64,000 nt of DNA from DAOUKH01 sp965219875 (GTDB taxonomy: Bacteria; Chloroflexota; Dehalococcoidia; SHYB01), in NCBI GenBank assembly GCA_965219875.1, contig CBDCOW010000001.1:1116001-1180000 (forward strand), in the 5' to 3' direction. A model generated the notes under the pieces. That model saw only the letters and a program-made list of their open reading frames with translations, was not told the origin of the DNA and did not search any database. Below, one piece after another: positions 60,613 through 64,000 of the stretch. Every line of letters begins with the position of its first letter. The stretch's first letter is position 1. A program made the position numbers and the translations under genes.

Positions 60613-60923
60613 GTCTCCTCCCTAAAACAAAAAAAGACGGCAGACACGCAGCCTGCCGCCAAATTGTCTAAACACTCAAGATACACCTGAGTTCACTAGC
60701 ACTCTATACGCGACCTAGCGAATTGTCAACAACCGGGATCCTACCTGAGAGTCCCAATCTTCGATCCATTGCAAGCATGGCTCGCAGCGTGTGGCAAGGG
60801 CCGCGCAAGCCAATGGATCCCCGCTCGGCGATTCGGCGGGGTAGGGGATGACGGCGCTCATCATAGGCGAAGTGGCGGACCCTCGATAGGTGCGGCGCGC
60901 CTCGCGGCCGTCTCGATGCAGGG
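60613..60923. other. Intergenic region, panC to NYN gene
   Basis: About 310 bases. Apart from the terminator at 60629-60659 no gene or repeat is seen. The reading frames across this stretch are short and unremarkable. Confidence 0.5.
60629..60659 (-). terminator. Hairpin with U7 tail
   Basis: On the minus strand GCGGCAG-loop-CTGCCGU gives a 7-pair stem (one G-U) followed by CTTTTTTTG, a canonical rho-independent terminator. It stops transcripts coming from the pan operon and lies only about 16 bases before the ATG of the NYN gene. Confidence 0.75.
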
Positions 60924-61766
60924 CTACGAGGAGTGGAGGAGCACGTTGTCGATGAGGCGGGTCTTGCCGATGCGGACGGCGGTTGAGAGCATCGCCTCGC
61001 CGCGCGCGTCCCCGTCGATCTCCGCCAGGGTGGCGACGTCGGCGAGCGAAACGTACTCCGGCTTCGCCAGCGGCTCGGCCTCGATGGGCGCCGCGGCGGT
61101 GCGGCGCAGCGTTTCCGCGCCGCGTTCGCCGGCGGCCCATGCGGCCTCGGCGGCGAGCAGTCCCTTGCGCAGACAGAGCGCCGCGACGCGCTCGGCGGGG
61201 GTGAGATAGCTATTGCGGCTGCTCATCGCCAGGCCGTCCGGCTCGCGCACCGTGGGCGCGACGACGATCTCGATGGGGAAATCGAGGTCGCGGGCCATCC
61301 GCTGGATGAGCAGCGCCTGCTGGCCGTCCTTCTGCCCGAAGTAGGCCGCGTCGGGCTGCACGATGTTGAAGAGCTTGGAGACGACGGTCAGCACACCGGC
61401 GAAGTGTCCCGGGCGGTGCGCTCCTTCGAGGCATTCTCCCAACGGGCCGGGCTGCACCGTCGTCTCGTAGCCCTCGGGGTAGACCTCCGCCGCGTCGGGG
61501 GTGAAGACCAGCGCGGTCCCTTCCGCCTCCAGCATGGCGAGGTCGCGGTCGAGGTTGCGGGGGTAGGACTTGAGGTCCTCGCCGGCCCCGAACTGCGTGG
61601 GGTTCACGAAGATGGAGACGGCGGCGGCGGCGTTCTCCCGCCGGGCGCGGCGCACCAGCGAGAGGTGGCCCTCGTGGAGGAAGCCCATCGTCGGCACGAG
61701 GCCCAGGGAGCCGGTCAACGCCCGGCGGGCCGCCCTGAACTCGGCGATGCGGCGGAAGACCCGCAT
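60924..61766 (-). CDS. panC: Pantothenate synthetase
   Basis: 280 residues. Joins D-pantoate and beta-alanine with ATP. The HIGH-like LVPTMGFLHEGHLSLVRRAR, FVNPTQFGAGEDLKSYPRNL, and the MSSRNSYLTPAE region (KMSKS-like) with DAAYFGQKDGQQALLIQRMA are all present. It is last in the panG-panD-panB-panC run, 12 bases after panB. Confidence 0.96.
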   Translation of the reverse strand: MRVFRRIAEFRAARRALTGSLGLVPTMGFLHEGHLSLVRRARRENAAAAVSIFVNPTQFGAGEDLKSYPRNLDRDLAMLEAEGTALVFTPDAAEVYPEGYETTVQPGPLGECLEGAHRPGHFAGVLTVVSKLFNIVQPDAAYFGQKDGQQALLIQRMARDLDFPIEIVVAPTVREPDGLAMSSRNSYLTPAERVAALCLRKGLLAAEAAWAAGERGAETLRRTAAAPIEAEPLAKPEYVSLADVATLAEIDGDARGEAMLSTAVRIGKTRLIDNVLLHSS

Positions 61767-61778
61767 TCCGGCGGCCTC

Positions 61779-62615
61779 CTAGAGGGAGGCGATGACCTCG
61801 CGGGGCGCGGGCTTACTAGCGCCGTAGCTTTCCTTGGCGGTGGGGAAGCCGCCGCTCTTGACGTCCGCGGCGTACCGGCGCACCGCCTCGGCGATCATCT
61901 CCGCCACGTTGGCGTAACGGCGGGCGTGCTTGGGGATGAAGTCGTCAAACAGCCCGATGATGTCATGGACGACCTGCACTTGGCCGTCGCAATCGGGGCC
62001 GGCCCCGATGCCGATCGTGGGAACGTCGATACGCTCGGTAAGGGCCTTGGCGACGTAGACGGGAATCGATTCGAGGACGATGCAGAAAGCCCCCGCCTCT
62101 TGGAGCGCCTTGGCGTCGTTGATGAGCTGCACCGCCGCTTTGGGGGTCTTCCCCTGGACGCGGAAGCCGCCGAGCTGGTTCACCGATTGCGGGGTCAGGC
62201 CCAGATGCCCCACGACGGGGATCCCGGCCTCGACGATGCGCCGGACCGCCTCGGCGACGCGCTCGCCGCCTTCGAGCTTCACGGCCTGGCAGCCGCCCTC
62301 CTGGATGAGGCGGCCCGCGTTCCGCAGCGCCTCGTCGGCGTTGACCTGGTACGACATGAACGGCATGTCGGCGATCACCATCGCCCGCGACGAGCCGCGG
62401 ACCACGGCCTTCACGTGGTGGAGCATGTCCTCCATCGTGACCGGGGCCGTGGTGTCGTAGCCCAGCACGACCATGCCCAGGCTGTCGCCGACGAGAATCA
62501 GGGGCACGCCCGCTTCGTCGACGATGCGCGCCGTCGGATAGTCGTAGGCGGTCAGCATCACGATCTTCTCGCCCGCCGCCTTCAGCTTCTTCACGTGGTC
62601 TAGGGTGATTCTCAT
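61779..62615 (-). CDS. panB: 3-methyl-2-oxobutanoate hydroxymethyltransferase
   Basis: 278 residues. Adds a hydroxymethyl group from methylene-tetrahydrofolate to 3-methyl-2-oxobutanoate to make ketopantoate. Motifs are MLTAYDYPTARIVDEAGVPL with ILVGDSLGMVVLGYD (metal-binding Asp), FMSYQVNADEALRNAGRLIQ, VEAGIPVVGHLGLTPQSVNQ (catalytic region with Glu nearby) and IGIGAGPDCDGQVQVVHDII. Preceded by panD with about 50 bases between. Confidence 0.96.
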   Translation of the reverse strand: MRITLDHVKKLKAAGEKIVMLTAYDYPTARIVDEAGVPLILVGDSLGMVVLGYDTTAPVTMEDMLHHVKAVVRGSSRAMVIADMPFMSYQVNADEALRNAGRLIQEGGCQAVKLEGGERVAEAVRRIVEAGIPVVGHLGLTPQSVNQLGGFRVQGKTPKAAVQLINDAKALQEAGAFCIVLESIPVYVAKALTERIDVPTIGIGAGPDCDGQVQVVHDIIGLFDDFIPKHARRYANVAEMIAEAVRRYAADVKSGGFPTAKESYGASKPAPREVIASL

Positions 62616-62667
62616 AGTGCTCCTCCCCGTACGGTCCGCGCTTCTCTAGCCGTTGCGGTACCGGTGG

Positions 62668-63042
62668 TTACGAAGGGACTCCAACTCTGTCGCGATCACT
62701 GATACGGACGATCCGATTCTCCTCGCCGAAGTAGACCAGCCGGGGCTTCAGGCTCCGCGCCGCCGCGGGCTCGACGGTGTGGTACGAAAGGACGATCACC
62801 TTGTCGCCCTCGTGGACCAGACGCGCCGCGGCGCCGTTGATGCAGACATCGCCGGGCCGCCCTTCGATGCAATAGGTGCCGAGCCGCGCGCCGTTGTCGA
62901 CGTCGAGCACGTGTACTTGCTCGTAGGGCAAAAGGTCGGCTGCTTTCATAAGCTCCGGGTCGAGGGTGATGCTGCCCTCGTAGTCTGTGTTGGCTTCCGT
63001 CACCGTAGCCCCGTGGAGCTTGCTTTTGAGCATCGTCCTCAC
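62668..63042 (-). CDS. panD: Aspartate 1-decarboxylase (pyruvoyl enzyme precursor)
   Basis: 124 residues from GTG 63042 as MRTMLKSKLHGATVTEANTD, matching the MIRTMLQGKLH-type start of other PanD proteins. Self-cleavage is between Gly23 and Ser24 in DYEGSITLD, making the pyruvoyl group; YCIEGRPGDVCINGAAARLV follows. It makes beta-alanine from aspartate for PanC. Its start overlaps the stop of the panG-like gene by GTGA. Confidence 0.95.
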   Translation of the reverse strand: MRTMLKSKLHGATVTEANTDYEGSITLDPELMKAADLLPYEQVHVLDVDNGARLGTYCIEGRPGDVCINGAAARLVHEGDKVIVLSYHTVEPAAARSLKPRLVYFGEENRIVRISDRDRVGVPS

Positions 63043-63935
63043 GGTTGGACCTCCCTAGTCCGCAGCGCGGCGTCGACCGCCCGCGCCGCGGCCTCGTCAA
63101 TCGATCCGTTGCGGCGCGCCATGTCCAGCGCCAGCAGGCCAAGCTCGCGGTACGCTCCCTCCAGCGTTGGGGCCCGCGAGCCGATTTCGTCCAAATGGCG
63201 GCGCACGACACCCGCGTCGCCGCGGGCGATGGGACCGGTCAGGCTGCCCCGCGCGCCAAGCCGTTCGATATTATCCACCGTCGATCGGAGCAGTGTCATC
63301 AGGCCGCGCTCCGCATCGCCAGGTTCGATGCCGATCCGTTCCCAGAGCGCGGCGGCCTGCTCGAACAGCGCGGCGACGTAATTGCACGCCAACACGCCGC
63401 CCACGTGGTAGAGCGCCTTGTCCTCCGCGCTCACCACGATGGGGCGGCAGCCCATCGCCTCGGCCATCGCTTGCAGCTCGGCGCGGAGGCCGCCCTCGGC
63501 CTCGATGGCGACGGTGACGCCCTCGAGCAGCCCCGCGGCAGGACGTTCCCCGGCCGGGGAGGTGAAGGTCTGCAGGGGATGGAAGGCCCCCGCCGCACCG
63601 CCCGCGCCACGTACCGGCGCGAGGACCGACGAGGGGAGACCGCCACTGCAATGTACGGCGCGATGTTCCGTGCCCCAGCGGACGCCCGCGGCGACGGCCC
63701 CGATGGCGTCGTCGGGCGTGGTGACGAAAACCATGTCGCACGCGTCGGCCACGGCCTGCGCGCTAGGCGCGGCGTCGGCACGCGGCGCACAGCGTTCCGC
63801 TATCCGCGCGGCGGACTCGGCGCTCCGGCTGTAGACCGCCGCGACGGTATAGCCCGCGCGCGTCAGCCCGTCGGCAAGCGCCGATCCGGCCCGGCCCGCG
63901 CCGATGAAACCGATCTTATTCCGCGTGGTGTTCAA
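63039..63935 (-). CDS. Rossmann-like/DUF2520 protein, probable PanG-type ketopantoate reductase
   Basis: 298 residues from a TTG start at 63935. N-terminal Rossmann GFIGAGRAGSALADGLTRAG for NADP(H); VFVTTPDDAIGAVAAGVRWG and VHCSGGLPSSVLAPVRGAGG continue the domain; KALYHVGGVLACNYVAALFE opens the helical DUF2520 C-terminal domain. PanG enzymes with this architecture replace PanE in several bacteria, and no panE is in this operon, so ketopantoate reduction is likely. It is first of the overlapping panG-panD run. Enzyme activity is inferred. Confidence 0.85.
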   Translation of the reverse strand: MNTTRNKIGFIGAGRAGSALADGLTRAGYTVAAVYSRSAESAARIAERCAPRADAAPSAQAVADACDMVFVTTPDDAIGAVAAGVRWGTEHRAVHCSGGLPSSVLAPVRGAGGAAGAFHPLQTFTSPAGERPAAGLLEGVTVAIEAEGGLRAELQAMAEAMGCRPIVVSAEDKALYHVGGVLACNYVAALFEQAAALWERIGIEPGDAERGLMTLLRSTVDNIERLGARGSLTGPIARGDAGVVRRHLDEIGSRAPTLEGAYRELGLLALDMARRNGSIDEAAARAVDAALRTREVQP

Positions 63936-63936
63936 G

Positions 63937-64000
63937 CTAGTCCAGGTCCTTGATCGCGGGGGTCTTGCCCGTGCTTTCGGCGAGCCGCGCCCCGCGCACG
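63937..64000 (-). CDS. C-terminal end of an unidentified protein
   Basis: Only 20 codons and the TAG stop are visible; the frame is open to the window edge and reads ARLAESTGKTPAIKDLD at the end. It stops 1 base before the panG-like start, so it is likely part of the same operon. No family can be recognised. Confidence 0.35.
   Translation of the reverse strand, partial: VRGARLAESTGKTPAIKDLD

Overview
The window is a high-GC bacterial chromosome segment that reads like a member of the Chloroflexota, probably a SAR202/Dehalococcoidia-type heterotroph. Supporting signs are: many class III CoA-transferases, amidohydrolase-2 and thiolase/DUF35 paralogues; a luciferase-like oxidoreductase of a mostly F420-dependent superfamily; peptide-type ABC importers with long Ala/Thr/Pro stalks; a PIM-like glycolipid gene trio; and short G/C-rich REP-like repeats in intergenic gaps. 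The assignment rests on gene content only. No rRNA, convincing tRNA, CRISPR array or replication origin was seen.

1-16 kb is a catabolic region: a partial amidohydrolase, an acyl-CoA ligase, a MaoC hydratase, a DppBC-type importer with its lipoprotein, two thiolase-fold/DUF35 pairs, two more amidohydrolases, a luciferase-like oxidoreductase and a GNAT acetyltransferase. Both thiolase-fold proteins have lost the usual Cys/His catalytic elements and keep two tyrosines spaced as in the aldolase Ltp2. 16-28.6 kb holds coaE, a NorQ/NorD-like ATPase-VWA pair, an aminoglycoside-phosphotransferase-fold protein, a repeat lipoprotein, an alpha/beta hydrolase, cinA, and an acyltransferase/mannosyltransferase/CDP-alcohol phosphotransferase operon.

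28.7-52.9 kb looks like an accessory island. It starts with an IS110-family element and a decayed MacA/LolD/FtsX-type exporter with IS5 and IS3 fossils. It continues with a large CoA-based catabolic cluster: acyl-CoA dehydrogenase, SDR, permeases, an Lrp regulator, four CaiB/BaiF CoA-transferases in two tandem pairs, a gamma-carbonic-anhydrase-like protein, an Ldh-family oxidoreductase, a split MaoC pair, a lipoprotein and 2-oxoacid dehydrogenase E1 alpha/beta. It ends in a graveyard of crotonase, cytosine methyltransferase and restriction-enzyme fragments and a truncated serine recombinase. The layout suggests import of an organic acid, activation by CoA transfer, then dehydrogenation, hydration and oxidation; the substrate is unknown.

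53-64 kb returns to housekeeping genes: truB, rbfA, a second MoxR-VWA pair, folB, a Lon-N protein, surE, a NYN-domain protein, and a pantothenate operon (panG-like, panD, panB, panC). With coaE at 16.5 kb this covers much of CoA synthesis, which fits the CoA-heavy metabolism encoded alongside.
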